Shown: positions 46,413 through 59,006 of the stretch, in pieces | Layout: the number at the start of each line of letters is the position of its first letter | How positions within the stretch are numbered: the stretch's first letter is position 1 | Assembly (NCBI GenBank): GCA_027186245.1 | Contig: CP114481.1 | Coordinates: forward strand, 57,730,569-57,794,568 | Length of the DNA: 64,000 nucleotides | Source: Coriaria nepalensis | Lineage: Eukaryota; Streptophyta; Magnoliopsida; Cucurbitales; Coriariaceae | Direction of reading: 5' to 3' | Made by a program: the position numbers and the translations under genes | The notes under the pieces: model-generated | What the model was told of the DNA's origin: nothing | The model's database searches: none | Seen by the model: only the letters and a program-made list of their open reading frames with translations

Positions 46413-47458
46413 GTATAGTTTCTGTAGCTACTCCCTAAACACATACATATAAATATAAATATGCAAGGATTTTTGTCTTTATCGTTTCACAAGTTACGAA
46501 CTGGTCATGAGCATGAGCTACCACAAAAACATCTTTTTTCGAACCCACAGGATTCCTGATTTATGGGCTTGTGGGAAATTTTATTAGCCTCACATCACTA
46601 TTACACTATAGTCTTGGTCACAGTTAGGAAGATGACAGCGATATTTCCTTTTTTTTTTTTTTTTTTTTTAATTGTTTAAAACGGAATGGGTTTTAAGGTA
46701 AATATTCCGTCCCTGCAGTACAAAGTAAATAGTAGGTTAATTAATTTATAATCTTTATCCGAAAAATATTTATAAAAAAAAAATTTCCAACTAACAAGTT
46801 TTCACTCAATTTTCGATCCATGTCATACTCATAGCTAGCACTCCATGCATGCATGCATGCATGCTGCTCCATTGTATATCTTTTTAAGCATTCTTGTCAT
46901 CATATATATTCATTAGATTTAGATAATTTTGTTATTAACAATGGGATTTGAGCTCCAATTTTTATCTTTCTTTGAGTCTCATTGATCAATCGATAATGTT
47001 AGTAAATAGTCAATAATTTGTCAAGCATGAATGTCTCCTGTCCTGTTTGTCTATACGTATACATGTGCCCTACCTGTTGATTACAGCTTGGAATTGCTTC
47101 TCACATACCAATATATATGTATATTTTTCCTTTCTTTTCATAAGGCTAGTGTGTTTTTATCATCATACATGTACACATACTAGCATGCATCAAGCTAGGT
47201 TAAACTTAACCATTTTCAATTCACGAGTATATATATATATAAATATAAAAGATAACTATTCATATATATATATATATATGGATGAGAACCATGGTTATAT
47301 ATAAAGTTTTTTATGCAGGTGCGCTCAACTGCCCTAGCTACTTCAAAGAATCGATCATGATCATCTTCATGATTTGGTCATGGAGGATCGTTGATTAATA
47401 ATAATTACACACCCTAATTCTTTTAAGTTTTGTCTTTTAAACACCACTAATTCAAGGA

Positions 47459-49153
47459 ATGGAAGGAAGTGATCATAGTAATACAGATCAACTTCATGAA
47501 ATCAACACAAGGGTTTTTAGCAACGAAGAGGAGGAATTAGATGATCACGAGGATGATCATGAAGGTATTAGTAAGTACGATGTCGAAGAAGAAAAAGAAG
47601 AAGTTGTTAGCAACGAGAAAAAAGAATCAGACGGAGGAATAATCAAAAGCTCAAGCAGCAATAGCACAGTAGAAGAGATGATGAACGATGGAAACAAATC
47701 GACTACGAATAATTCGGGATCCGTTCGGCCTTATATTCGTTCTAAGATGCCCCGCCTACGCTGGACCCCTGATCTCCATCTTTGCTTCATACAAGCAGTT
47801 GAAAGACTTGGAGGACAAGATAGTAAGCGTATCGATCTCGATTGATTCCCGATCAATCTCCCTTTTTAGTTTGCTTTTACTAATTAATAATAGTATTAGT
47901 TAATTGAAGTAATTAGTCATTGAATTATGAATATTATTGGTGCAGGAGCAACACCCAAGCTGGTTCTTCAACTGATGAATGTCAAGGGACTTAGCATAGC
48001 CCATGTCAAGAGCCATCTACAGGTAACTAGCAACCAAGCTGGTGTTTTTTTTTATTTATTTAAGGTGACTAATAATTAAGCTAAGAATGATTTAGTCGAT
48101 GTTATTTTTTTATCATCTTTAGTTACTAATTAAAATTAACTTTGTAGATGTATAGGAGCAAAAAGATTGATGACCCATATCAAGGTAGAATCTCACTTAA
48201 TGAATTCATCATCTCTGCACTCGAATTAGCTAGGGTTTCTGGGTGTGTAAGTAAACTCACATGCGTGTTCTTTAATTAATTTTTCTGATACATGCAGTTC
48301 AAACCCAGCAAGGAGGAGATGATTATCATGATCAGCATAATATCTATAACCTTAGCCAACTCCCTATGCTACAAAGTTTCAATCACTCTTCCCCTTCTTT
48401 CAGGTCCGAAAATTTTATAGCCGGTACATATATACATTACAAAAATCGTATTCATGCAAGAATTTCTCATTATATAACAGCTTACATTGAATACATTTCA
48501 ATTAGCCCTAATCTTTCATAATCATTAGTTTTTTATTTTATTTTATTTAATTATTCTAATTAATTAGGTACGGTGAATCAAATTGGAGGTGTCATAGTTA
48601 CAACCAGATTTATAATAGCCCTAAATATTACCCAGGAAGTAGTACAACCAGTTCATTTTATGGTTCGATACTACGCAGAAGTAAAAGCAATATTATTTCA
48701 AGTAGTAATTATTTATCAGATTTGGGTCCGAATCGTTGTTCATCTTTCAAAAACGTTGGACTATCAACTTGGAGATCAACCAGCCATCATCAAATAATCA
48801 GACCAGAGATCATGAAGGAATCATATCATCAGCAAAATACCAATCACATGCTTAAAAGGAAGGCTATTAATCCAGATCATAACCTTGATTTGAATCTATC
48901 ACTTGAAATATCAGCTGCAGGCAAGGATATTGACCAAGAAGACACATCATACGATGCTTATAATAATCATGAAATATTAGTTGACAGTAGTTTGTCTCTT
49001 TCCTTGTCGTCATCCATGAGTTCATCTATAAAGTTTAGCAGATTAAAGAAATTAGAAGTAGAAGAAGGAGGAGGAGGAAGAAATGAGGATTATGATCATA
49101 GGAAGCTTGTTGTAATGAGGACAGAAGCGAGTACTCTGGATCTGACTTTGTGA
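47459..49153 (+). CDS. GARP (G2-like/MYB-related) transcription factor with EAR motifs
   Basis: Five exons join in frame: 47459-47822, 47946-48022, 48148-48184, 48298-48403 and 48568-49153, giving 389 residues. An acidic N-terminus is followed by the single MYB-like GARP domain, PRLRWTPDLHLCFIQAVERL then ATPKLVLQLMNVKGLSIAHV and KSHLQMYRSKK. The introns split the domain at the positions usual for this family. The C-terminal part carries LDLNLSL, an EAR-type repression motif, and the protein ends in LDLTL. This matches the At1g14600/At2g40260-like group; action as a transcriptional repressor is inferred from the EAR motif. No lesions are seen. Confidence 0.92.
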
Positions 49154-50803
49154 ATAAAGACAATTCTAAGTGAGATCTTGATCAGGTACTCGCATCGCTG
49201 TTTTATCAGAATACTTATTATATAGTACACAAGCTGGTAGTAGTACTGGCCATGCATCATTACCCACTTGCTTCTGATCTTCTCTCTTCTTTTTGTTGTT
49301 TTGTATACATATGACATACTGCTACAATTGGCTTCAAGATGGTTTCGAATATATCAATTAATATACGAATATATCAATTAATATATATATATATATATAT
49401 ATATACTCTATGCAGTGGAATTTTTTTAGAGTTTCATGGGTATCTAATTTTCCGAGGAAAAACTATTGTTGGTTAGATGTCATGAGATATTTGCACTAGA
49501 ATATGTCACGTGTGTATTAAATATTATCATATTTATATATATTAGTTTTATATATTATATAATTATATAAGAATTATATTTATGATTGAGATAAAATTGC
49601 ATGATTCACTTATTATAATGTATTACGTGCATATAAGAATTTAAGAATTTAAGAAAATTTAAGAATTTAAGAAAAAGGGAAAAAGATAAATAATTAAATA
49701 TTATAGACCGCGAAGATCTCAAGTATTGTCTGTTGGACTTTTTTTATAATAATAATTAAGAATGTAAATAAGTTAAAGGTATAAGTTTAAAAAATACTTC
49801 ATAAATGTGTCACATATTAGAAATGGAGAACGTTTTTAAAATATTTATAAGTGATTACAAATAATGAGTATTTATAATAATAAATAAAGATTGAGATCTG
49901 ACTAGCACCTGCACGTGCGCATACATGGCGTGGGCGTGTGGCGCACTTGGCCGCCACACCCGATGGTTGACCGATTTAATTAAACAGTTGATAGTTTAAA
50001 CGATTATTTATCGTTGGAATTTGAATTTCAAGAATTCAAATATATGACCGTTAAAATAGTTTAACTATTTTTTCAATGTGTATGATTATTCGTGAAACAA
50101 TATACTATTTCACGAACATGTGCCAATTTTGCCTATAAATATAAGAAATCTATACTGTAAAAATATATAGAACAATACCAAAATATAGAACAAAGTTTCA
50201 CAATTATTTGTGAAACTTTGTAAAAATTTATTATATCCCGAAAACTATTTTAACAGTATCAATATTATCTTTGAAAATGATAATGATTTAAAAAATCATT
50301 ATGTATTGATTATGTATTTCAAAACACTACCAACATTATCTTTGAAAATGAGAATGATTTAACAATTCTGTAGAAGAAGAAAAGGGAGGAAAGAAATGCA
50401 TGTCGCTGGATATTGAGCGACACGTCGAGAAATAGACGGAATTACACTGCTTCCCCTCTTGTTATGCTTCGGGCCTAGGCTAGGCGGTTTCTCGCCTTCG
50501 GCGTCTCTCTTGTGGTTTATAATGGGCCTTTGTGATGTTTGGGCTAAGTGAAGACAGCCTATCCAAAACGTCTAGTAATATTTAGAAGATGAGGTTTGGT
50601 TTTAGAATTAGAGCTCGTGACACGCACGGACCCGAGGTGGACACTACTCGACAAAGTCAACAACGAACTGCCGCCTTTTTCTCCCCAGTCTCTCGCTCAT
50701 TCACTGCCACTCGACAGTATATCTGCATATGCTTCTGGCATATCCCTTTCTCTCTTCCATTTTTTGAAAGCTCCTCCTCCTTCGCTCTTTCTACATGTGA
50801 ACA
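49154..50803. other. Intergenic, GARP factor to UGP3
   Basis: AT dinucleotides at 49381-49406, a possible solo LTR at about 49730-50361 (listed separately), and a GC-richer stretch at 50420-50500. The last 150 bases are pyrimidine-rich, as in a plant leader. Confidence 0.45.
49730..50361. mobile_element. Possible solo LTR or old terminal-repeat remnant
   Basis: The stretch begins TGTTGGAC after a short AT-rich flank and can be read as ending in ...TTTAACA. It contains a GC-rich island (49908-49968, CACGTGCGCATACATGGCG) within AT-rich DNA and a TATAAATATAAG element near 50135, features common to plant LTRs. Near its end TTATCTTTGAAAATGAxAATGATTTAA occurs twice, about 70 bases apart. I found no convincing target-site duplication and no internal element, so this is tentative. 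Confidence 0.3.
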
Positions 50804-53800
50804 ATGGCATATACAACACACGTACTTCATCTTAACCACCACCACCACCACCTCCCTTCCATTGCCAAATCCTCCCATTTCCCTCTCAACCTTACCAAGC
50901 CGTTATTTCCTCTTTCTTCCTTTCTATCTTCTTCTTCTTCTACTTCTTCTCGTGATTTCTATATCACGCAAGTGTCCATAGCGCCAGTAGAGTACGCGCC
51001 ACCAGCTCCGGACTTTGACTTTGAGGAAGAAATCGTTAGGCTCAGGCGTCTGCGCTCGGAGCTTTCCAGATCGAAGACCACGAAGGAGAAGCTAACAGTA
51101 ATTGACCGCGACTCCAGAGTGAAGCAATTCTTCAATTCGCGCCGACATAGCTTCTCTTCTGGTCTTAATTTGGATTCCTACGAGTTGTTTTTGCTCAAAT
51201 GCTTGGTTGCGGCCGGGCAAGAGCAGGTGCTCTGCCTGGGGTTTGAGTTTGTAGATAATGAATTTGATTCGGCGAGGAGCTCAGTGAAAAGCGCGCTTTA
51301 TTCTCTGGTGCAGATGATTGAGAAATTGGACTTAAATGGAAATGTAAATGGCGGTGGAGAAAGTTTTGGGAAGAATTTTGGCTTGACTTTGGAGGACGAA
51401 GAAGTTAGTGACCTGAAAAAGCTCTTAAAGAATTTGGCAGAGATTGAAAATTTCTACGACTGCATTGGAGGAATTATTGGGTGAGTTATTCCTTCTTCAT
51501 GTATTAACAATTTCACCTTTTGAGCATAGCCTATAGGCTATGTGCATTGTTGATTTGGTGGCTAGAAAATTTGAGGCTATATTTCTGATTGATTTATTGC
51601 CAACGTGGGAAAATATGTTTCTCTGATGATTTTCAGGACTAAAATATCAGCCTTTTGATGCAGATATCAAATAAAAGTTCTGGAGCTTCTTGCTGATTCA
51701 GCCTCCAAAAGAGAGCCAAAATATTGGTCTGGAAACACACAGAAGAAGCATAAGGACTGCCAATTTTTGGAAATTCATACTCCAAGTGTACTTGATCTCT
51801 CTCAAAATTCAGAATATGCAACTCAAGCTGCTTTGTGGGGGATTGAGGTTGGTAATGAAGAGCAGTGACAGAATATGTCAAAACATACGTTAAGTTAAAT
51901 CAGATGCAATAGAATGCCTTTTAGTTATATGATTTTGCCTTTACAGGGTTTGGCACACTTGGGTGAAATTTATCCTCTGGGAGGATCTGCGGACAGGCTT
52001 AGTTTGGTTGATCCGGTCACAGGTGAATGTCTTCCTGCTGCAATGCTTCCTTATTGTGGACGAACTTTATTAGAAGGTCTTATACGAGATGTTCAGGTAT
52101 ATGATCTAATTATTGTCAAGCCTTGATAGAGTTTGTTTATGTGTTGGATTCTTTGCAGAATATTTTTGTATAATGTATGCTATTGTTTTCATATTCAAGG
52201 CCAGAGAATTCTTGTACTACAAGATTTATGGAAAACAATGCATCACCCCTGTCGCAATCATGACTAGTCCTGCAAAGAAGAACCATGAACGCATCAGTTC
52301 ACTTTGTGAGAGACTTGGATGGTTTGGAAGAGGTCAATCAAGTTTCCAGCTTTTTGAACAGGTATATACTTTATGGCTGCCACATTCTTGAATATTGAGT
52401 ATCATTTTTTTAATTTATTCTAGTAATTTGTGAATTCTCAGCCTGTAGTTCCAGCAGTTAGTGCAGATGATGGATCATGGGTAGTCACAAAACCATTTGC
52501 ACCAGTATGCAAGCCTGGTGGTCATGGTGTTATTTGGAAGCTTGCTCATGACAAGGGGATTTTCCAGTGGTTTTATGATCATGGAAGAAAAGGTGCCACT
52601 GTTCGACAAGTCAGGTTGGTCATAGTTTACCATTTACAGTTCGAAGTTTTCATTTTTATCATTTCTTTCTTTCTCTTTTTTTTTGGCCGAGAAAGTTGGA
52701 TTTCTTTTACACAAATTTCGGTGGAAATATTCATCCAGACTTCAAAATTTTTCTATAGACTAATGACCTTGCAGTAATGTTGTGGCAGCTACTGATTTGA
52801 CCTTACTAGCACTGGCAGGAATTGGTTTACGTCATAAAAAGGTAATTCAACTTTCTTAGGCGTGATATATTTCTTTTAACATTTATACACAATTCACTGG
52901 ATTTCACTGATAATGCATTAATGGAAATATCTTGTAATGTGGATATAACAGAAACTAGGGTTTGCATCTTGTAAGCGAAACTCAGGGGCTACAGAGGGAA
53001 TTGATGTTCTAGTTGAGAAGAAGAATCTTGATGGGAGGTGGGCGTATGGTTTGTCGTGCATTGAGTACACAGAGTTTGACAAGTATGGAATCACAGATGG
53101 ATATCTCACTTCAAATAGGTACTTCATTTATGTCTTGTTAAATAATTATTTAAAGGCTTAAAGCACTTATGCTATTTGATTCCAAGAAAAAAAATTTAGC
53201 CTACAAATATGGTGATGGATCTACAGTTCAACATCCTATCTACTTCACGTGCTTCCTTTTTATTGTCTGAGAAGGTGTGATATGTTATGAATTGTCTGCA
53301 TGAAGTCACCAACCTCTCTTAAACTCTATCCTTGTATACCCCATAAAATAGTGGCTTACTTTTATGTGTCAAATTGTATTCAACGTGAATTGGAGTGTTA
53401 TCTTGTGGACTTTGTCCTACCTCTGGAGTTCATGGTGTGCTTGTTTATATCGTTTATTCAATCATAGTAGGCATAGGATTCCAGAAATTACTCTTAAGTA
53501 AACCTTGGTTTATGTATTCAAGTCTGCAAGCAGAGTACCCTGCAAATACGAACATCTTATATGTGGATTTGCACTCTGTGGAGTCTGTGGCTTCAACTAA
53601 AACCGAGAAGAGTTTGCCAGGCATGGTGCTAAATTTAAAGAAGCCAATAGAATACACTGACCATTTCGGAAGACAACATAGGTATATACTCTTCCTGTAA
53701 TTTCTGATTGCTTATATGATTTCCATTTGGTTGGGACATTACACAAACTCTTATCATAATTATGTAACAGTGTTGCCGGGGGGAGGTTGGAATGTACCAT

Positions 53801-55497
53801 GCAAAATATAGCAGATAACTTTTTTAATACAAGTCCGTCTCGATGCTACAATGCCATGGAAGGTATAGCTTATATTGTCTATTCACACCTATGTTCGAAT
53901 TACTTTCAATGTCGCTACCAACTGCACCCCTGAATTTTTCATCCTGGCAGACGAGCTGGATACATTCATTGTGTATAATGAGCGAAGAAGGGTTACATCT
54001 TCTGCTAAGAGGAAAAGAAAAAATGCGGGGAATTCCTTGCACCAGGTCATATGTTCTCTGGATTGATTTTATGTTATATTGACATTTTTCTGGCTGAAAT
54101 GGAAATCCATTGATTTATGGAATAATGATGTGATTCAATCATTTTTATCCTCTAAACAAAATGTTTCTAATTGATCCGATATGCAGACTCCTGATGGTTC
54201 ACTTTTAGATATTCTACGAAATGCATATGATCTTCTTTCACAGTGTGATATTAAACTTCCTAAGGTAAATCTGCATTCTGCATTATTATTGTCGAAAGAG
54301 TTAAATTATACAGAACCCTCCTAAATTAGAGTCAAAACTTTGAATGCTCCAAAAAATTAATGAATTGATCATCTCTGTTGATGCAGATTGAGGGAAATGA
54401 CAGATATACTGATTCTGGACCACCATTTCTCATTCTACTACTTCCTGCACTCGGCCCACTCTGGGAAGTCACCAGACAAAAAGTAAGCTTACAATATTAA
54501 CGGTTGAACAGATTCTAATTGGGATAGAAAATCTGACTTTGTTATTATCTTCACTGGCCCAGTTTTATGGCGGTTCTATATCAAAGCGCTCTGAGTTACA
54601 AGTGGAAGTTGCAGAGTTTCTCTGGAGGAATGTACAGGTATGCCAGGAGCCAGGTCACTGTAAAATCCTTCCTCTCTGTGTCAGAATTATGAATTTGATC
54701 TAGTATCTTTAATTCCAGCTCGATGGAAGCTTGATCATACTAGCTGAAAATGCCATGGGCTCACTGAGGATGGATAACAGTGGGGAACCTATCCTCCAAT
54801 ATGGACATAGGTACCATATTGTCAAGTCTTTTGATTTTATACTTTTCTTCAATGTTTGACCATGTCTGGCTGGACAGGTGTGCAAGATGTAAATTACAGA
54901 ATGTGAAGGTGCTGAACGAAGGAATCAACTGGGAATATGAAGACAATGTCTATTGGAAGCATGAAGTGCAGAGAACCGAGGCATTACAGATCATACTGCA
55001 CGGAAATGCTGAATTTGAGGCTATTGATGTAGTCTTACAGGTTAGATTGCATTCAAAATTAGTATATACGCAGGCATGCATCTTAGGATGAGCATTCTTG
55101 CTCTTCAGTAGTTGATTTGATACCATTAGTTCCATTTACAGGAAACTCAATTTTTATTTATTTATTTATTTATTTTTTTTCTCTTTACTGTGAAGGGAAA
55201 TCATGTATTTGAAGTTCCAGAGGGCTACAAATTGAAGATCACATCAGGGACTTCAGGTTTCTAGAATTTTCATTTACATTTATATCTTTTTAGTTTATCT
55301 TTCTCTCGACTCGAGTCACGTACACATGCTTTTTCTTCAAAACACATCGAACTCATTCACGATAACATTGCGGGTCAATTTTAGGTGTAGCAACAAAACT
55401 AGACCCCATTGAGAAGAATAAGGTGGATAGTGGAAGCTGGTTTTGGAGCTACAAGTTACAGGGAACGCACATCCAGTTAGAGTATGTAGAGTTGTAA
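50804..55497 (+). CDS. UGP3: UTP-glucose-1-phosphate uridylyltransferase 3, chloroplastic
   Basis: Seventeen exons join in one frame to give 867 residues: 50804-51480, 51664-51847, 51947-52096, 52200-52361, 52442-52614, 52775-52841, 52952-53118, 53523-53681, 53771-53862, 53951-54045, 54187-54264, 54387-54482, 54563-54637, 54719-54810, 54878-55040, 55196-55256 and 55385-55497. The N-terminus is a His/Ser-rich plastid transit peptide. The catalytic part includes [20 protein letters not shown] with the nucleotide-binding glycine-rich loop, the substrate region [17 protein letters not shown], and [18 protein letters not shown]. In Arabidopsis UGP3 supplies plastid UDP-glucose for sulfolipid (SQDG) synthesis. 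The start is the ATG at 50804, just before the transit peptide. No lesions are seen. Confidence 0.95.
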
Positions 55498-56246
55498 ATT
55501 TACTCAAAACATGTCCCTAACACCTCAGCCTGTGTGAATCAGCGTTCACCAATGACCGATAAATTCGACTTCTCCCGTCAGATAATGATTGGTTTTACAC
55601 AAGTTGAACCACGTCATCTCTGTCCGATTCATAATCTTCTTATGTGTATAATTGTTTATTGTTTTTTCTTTCGTTGCCTTCCCCTGTAATATCTTGAATC
55701 ATAATCCATTCATGAAATAGTCGCACTTATGTCTCGTTAACTGTAGTAAGCTAAGCCTCTAACCTTTTCCGATCGAGATCGAGATGTGCATCTTTTTGAT
55801 TGGGCCCTTGTTCTGTTTGACCTATTCTTTATCCCAACATATATAGCCGAACATCAACCAACCCGTACGATGAAATTTTATCTTGCATATTCTCCGGTAA
55901 AGAAAAAACGAGGAGATAAAACTAGAAAATTTACGTGTTCTTTTTCTTTTTCTTTTTTGCCAAAAGTCTATGGTCCTGGTTGCCCTGTTTGTCTACAAAT
56001 TCTTAAATCGTATTTTGAAATATGTTTTGAAAGTTTTTTTTTTGATAAATATAATTTAATATTTTATGGTAAAATATTTTAATTTTTCTTATACGAAAGA
56101 GAAAGAAGAGGGGGAGAGAGAAACGTGCCTGAAAATCTACGGTTCATATACATCTCATATACAATACAGAAGGTTCCCCTTCTGCTTTTGATGTGGCTCC
56201 CGTTGGATAATAATCTACGGTAGGAAAATGCGGGAGTAGTGCTCAA
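55498..56246. other. Intergenic, UGP3 to BAHD relic
   Basis: 3' flank of UGP3 and AT-rich DNA. I looked here for the missing 5' half of the BAHD relic (the HxxxD region) and did not find it. Confidence 0.45.
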
Positions 56247-56913
56247 ATGGAGTTTAAATCCGGACCGGTGTGGGACCGACATCTTTTCGACAACATCATA
56301 AGACTGCCCTGTCGGGTTAAATCGGTGTCTCAGCCCGAGTTCAATGGAGTACCTGATCTTTGCAACTTCATGACTCGTTTCCACAACGACCCATTCGTGC
56401 CTACCGCGATCACCATCGGAAAGAGAAGTCTGAACGAGCTTAAGAAACTCGCTCTACCACCCACGAGTCGACTCAGTGAGTTTTCCTACCCGTCGTTCGA
56501 GGTTCTCTCCGCTCACGTGTGGAGGAGTTGGGCTAGAAACTACCATCGAACCAGACACTGAAGCTTTTATTCAGCATCAACGTAAGAAAGCGAGTCAGGC
56601 CGATTCTACCCGCCGGGTTCTACGGAAACGCATTTGTACTTGGTGGAAAAAGGGTTTAGAGTACGCAGCTGGGTTGATCAAGCGAGCCAACGAAAGAGTT
56701 GGGGACGAGTACGTGAGGAATGTGGCGGCGTCGCTTAGCGACTCACGTGCATGTCCTGACTCGGTCGGGGTATTCGTGATGTCGCAGTGGTCAAGGTTGG
56801 GCTTAGAAGGGGTTGACACGTACAAAGAACTTGGGCCCATTCTATATGAACATAAACTCTTGGACCAGATGAAGAGAAGAAGAAAATCACGATACAAACT
56901 TAGCCCAAAATAA
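56247..56913 (+). pseudogene. BAHD acyltransferase relic (hydroxycinnamoyl/feruloyl-transferase type)
   Basis: The first frame (56247-56530) gives PEFNGVPDLCNFMTRFHNDP, then RSLNELKKLAL and FEVLSAHVWRSWAR, the middle part of a BAHD enzyme. A shift right after WRSWAR moves LPSNQTLKLLFSINVRKRV and GFYGNAFVLG into another frame (56540-56640). About a dozen codons are then missing before YAAGLIKRANERVGDEYVRN (to 56830), and the end bears no relation to the family. The N-terminal half with HxxxD and the C-terminal DFGWG motif are absent. The closest group appears to be omega-hydroxyacid/fatty-alcohol feruloyl transferases of suberin or wax synthesis, but with half of the protein gone this is tentative. 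Confidence 0.85.
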
Positions 56914-57001
56914 ATAAAAAAAGTCCAGTTACATTCTGGGCCGTGAGAAGAGAAGCTTTTTTGGGATTTCCTAACTATAAATAATTCACGGCAAACCCTA
57001 G
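56902..57001 (+). promoter_or_regulatory. Promoter elements of the eL41 gene
   Basis: AGCCCA at 56902-56907, TGGGCC (site II) at 56937-56942, a TATA-like ACTATAAATAA at 56974-56984 and AAACCCTAG (telo-box variant) at 56993-57001, all within 185 bases of the eL41 start codon. This is the expected combination for a plant ribosomal protein gene. Confidence 0.65.
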
Positions 57002-57082
57002 CAAATCCTGTTGCTTGCTTCGCGGCTTTGAGAGGGAGCGCCAGAAGCGAGGAGCAAGGGGCGACCCTAGAAGACCACCACC

Positions 57083-57263
57083 ATGAGAGCCAAGGTAAGC
57101 TAATCATCTATCTGCTCGAACATGCTCTTAATTTCTTATTTGATTCCACTGTGATTGAATTTGGTGTTCCTTTTTTTTTCTTTTGCTGTTAATTTAGTGG
57201 AAGAAGAAGAGAATGAGGAGGTTGAAGAGGAAGCGCCGAAAGATGAGGCAGAGATCCAAGTAG
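57083..57263 (+). CDS. RPL41: 60S ribosomal protein L41 (eL41), 25 residues
   Basis: Exon 1 (57083-57094) is ATG AGA GCC AAG, followed by GTAAGC. Exon 2 (57198-57263) reads WKKKRMRRLKRKRRKMRQRS-K and stops at TAG 57261-57263. The joined protein is 25 residues, nearly all Lys, Arg and Met, identical in character to eL41 of other eukaryotes, the smallest ribosomal protein, which sits at the subunit interface. The intron after codon 4 occurs in plant RPL41 genes. The gene is too short for ordinary ORF calling and partly overlaps an unrelated frame at 57155-57340. Confidence 0.95.
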
Positions 57264-57788
57264 TTTCTCATCCTAATAAAACGAAGTCGTCTGTTAGCCT
57301 TTTCTATCACTGTTTTTGTTTCCTAATCAATACTGGTTAGAGGGAGTTTTAGTTGTGCTCTGTTTCATGTTTTGAATGGATTTTGTTTGAATTCAGCTTT
57401 GTATTTTATCTATACAACTTTACCTTTATGAATTTTGTTCAAGTTCTGTTCTTTCTTGTAGCGTTTGCATAGATTGCGAATCGCTTTGGTCAATCGTCTT
57501 CATTCAAACCATGATACTGAAATCTTTTTCATGCTCTTACATCAACACAATTCACAACCCAACTCCAATATTGTTACTGCGATGAGGTTTGGTCATAATT
57601 CTGATAGAAACTTTTAACCTTAAAAAACGCTAATGGAAACGAATTGAGACATGATTTTGTTTCAAAACTACCCAAAACTAATGGATAATTTAAAGAAAGA
57701 GTAAATCTCCATCGGTATCGTTCTGCTCAACAACTTTGCTTAATGGACTCGATTCCATTAGTTGACGAAGGATGAGAAGTGCAACATT
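57264..57788. other. Intergenic, eL41 to MYB relic
   Basis: 3' flank of eL41. No further gene recognised. Confidence 0.5.
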
Positions 57789-58450
57789 TCATGGGCTGTT
57801 CTCGACTGCGGAGTCTGATAAAGGCCCAAGCCCACTATGGGCCCGTAAGCTGTCTATGTAATTCCTAACCTCCTGGGCTATCATCCTCTGCATGATGGAC
57901 ACGAAACACGTCTCCTCCATCACCGTCGTGCAGTTATCTTCCTGATCGTTAAGGCATGTGGCATCGGCTCCTTCTCCTCGTTCTTCAAGCTCACCTCCTC
58001 CTTCACTTCCTCTCATGCAGGTGATCGTATCATGCTCTCACCTGGTAGCGACGTCTCGGGCCCTACGGCCTTGGACAATCTCAAAGTCGAGTCTGATTCG
58101 GAAGTCGCTCCTCCTCCTGACATGTCGAAACTGAACCGTTTCAACAGCGAGTGAGACAGAGACGATATGTCGGCATCCTGACGCCGCCGTAACGTGGAGT
58201 TCCAGTGGTTCTTAATCGCATTATCGGTACGGCCCTTGTAAAATGCGAGCGATGGTTGCCCACTTGTTTCCATGGATTGCGTTGGCCTCTATTATGATAG
58301 CACGCTCTGCCGGAGTAAATGGCCTGTGCTGGTTACACCACCTGAGTCTGCTAGGATTTTTACCCGATCGCCTTGCTTAACGTCGATACCCAAGATCATT
58401 CTACCCGAACGTAACCAGTTTTCCAGAGAGATTAAGAATGTGGAACTAGC
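57789..58450 (-). pseudogene. R2R3-MYB transcription factor relic (MYB25/MYB109-like)
   Basis: On the minus strand the end of R2 survives as SRLRWCNQ, directly followed by HRPFTPAERAIIIEANAIHG and NKWATIARILQG. Several residues that normally link R2 and R3 (LSPQVE-type) are deleted. One extra base near 58235 shifts the frame before RTDNAIKNHWNSTLRRR. Another shift near 58020 separates the first tail from the C-terminal block CFVSIMQRMIAQEVRNYIDS, which ends at 57789. R1-side sequence and most of R2 are missing or unrecognisable upstream of 58380. The tail block resembles MYB25/MYB109 subgroup 22-23 proteins. With three or more lesions it cannot make a working DNA-binding domain. Confidence 0.85.
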
Positions 58451-59006
58451 AGAATGAGGGATGAGGAGGTTTTTTCCGCCCCCTTAAATTGCTTGATAGA
58501 AAGAGAGATGGTTAGGATATATACTTCAAAAATTAAATAAACCGTTTGATAGAGAGAGAGAGAGAAGGGGGTTTGTTGGCATGAACCGTAAAACCGCTCT
58601 GTTAAACATAACGACTCTCTCTCTGTCTCTTCGATTCAAAACAAGCGCGTTTCTTCTGTTTCTGCTCTTCTTCTTTTTTTTTTAATCGAAGAAAGTTTTC
58701 TTCTTTAACCTTGTTCTTGCATGGGTAGTGAAGGAGGGGAGGGTGTGGATGGGGAGGTATAACTGATTCATATAAGAGGGAAATTTGGTGTGCGCTATGC
58801 ATGGTAGATTTCGCGGCATCACGTAACGGCCTACAGTTTCAGTTCAAGATTTTTTTTCACATCGATCTATCCAAATGACATGTCGTATGAAACTGATTCA
58901 AAACGACATGTAGTTGTCATTACGACATACAAATTAGTAAGACGACTACTAATAAAAGGAAAAAAAAAAAAAAGAAGAAAGAAATGGAGAAGAATTATTA
59001 TTTTAG
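58451..59006. other. Intergenic, MYB relic to bHLH gene
   Basis: GA/CT-rich simple sequence near 58551-58565 and 58615-58630, a T run at 58674-58683 and an A run at 58961-58974. No gene recognised. Confidence 0.45.

Larger units (their letters stand above)
43779..47458. other. Long SSR-rich intergenic region upstream of the GARP gene
   Basis: About 3.7 kb without a supportable gene. It holds an 8-base minisatellite (listed), T/A runs near 45110-45140 and 46650-46672, ATTTT-type pentamers near 44932-44958, and AAATA/AAAT repeats at 45195-45230. CT dinucleotides lie at 46341-46375, AT dinucleotides at 46388-46412, TGCA tetramers at 46848-46865, and more AT runs at 47227-47280. The right part is presumably the promoter and leader of the transcription factor at 47459. 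Confidence 0.55.

Noticed and set aside
47047..47304. 85-codon frame just upstream of the GARP start
   Set aside because: Composed largely of translated AT dinucleotide repeats.
52113..52391. Frame starting in the UGP3 intron and running into exon 4
   Set aside because: The frame is the real exon 4 extended backwards through intron sequence; no separate gene.
56595..57107. 170-codon minus-strand frame over the BAHD relic and eL41 promoter
   Set aside because: It is opposite the recognisable BAHD fragment and has no domain signature.
57155..57340. Plus-strand frame EEEENEEVEEEAPKDEAE
   Set aside because: It is the eL41 second exon read in the wrong frame; the Lys/Arg frame is the true one.
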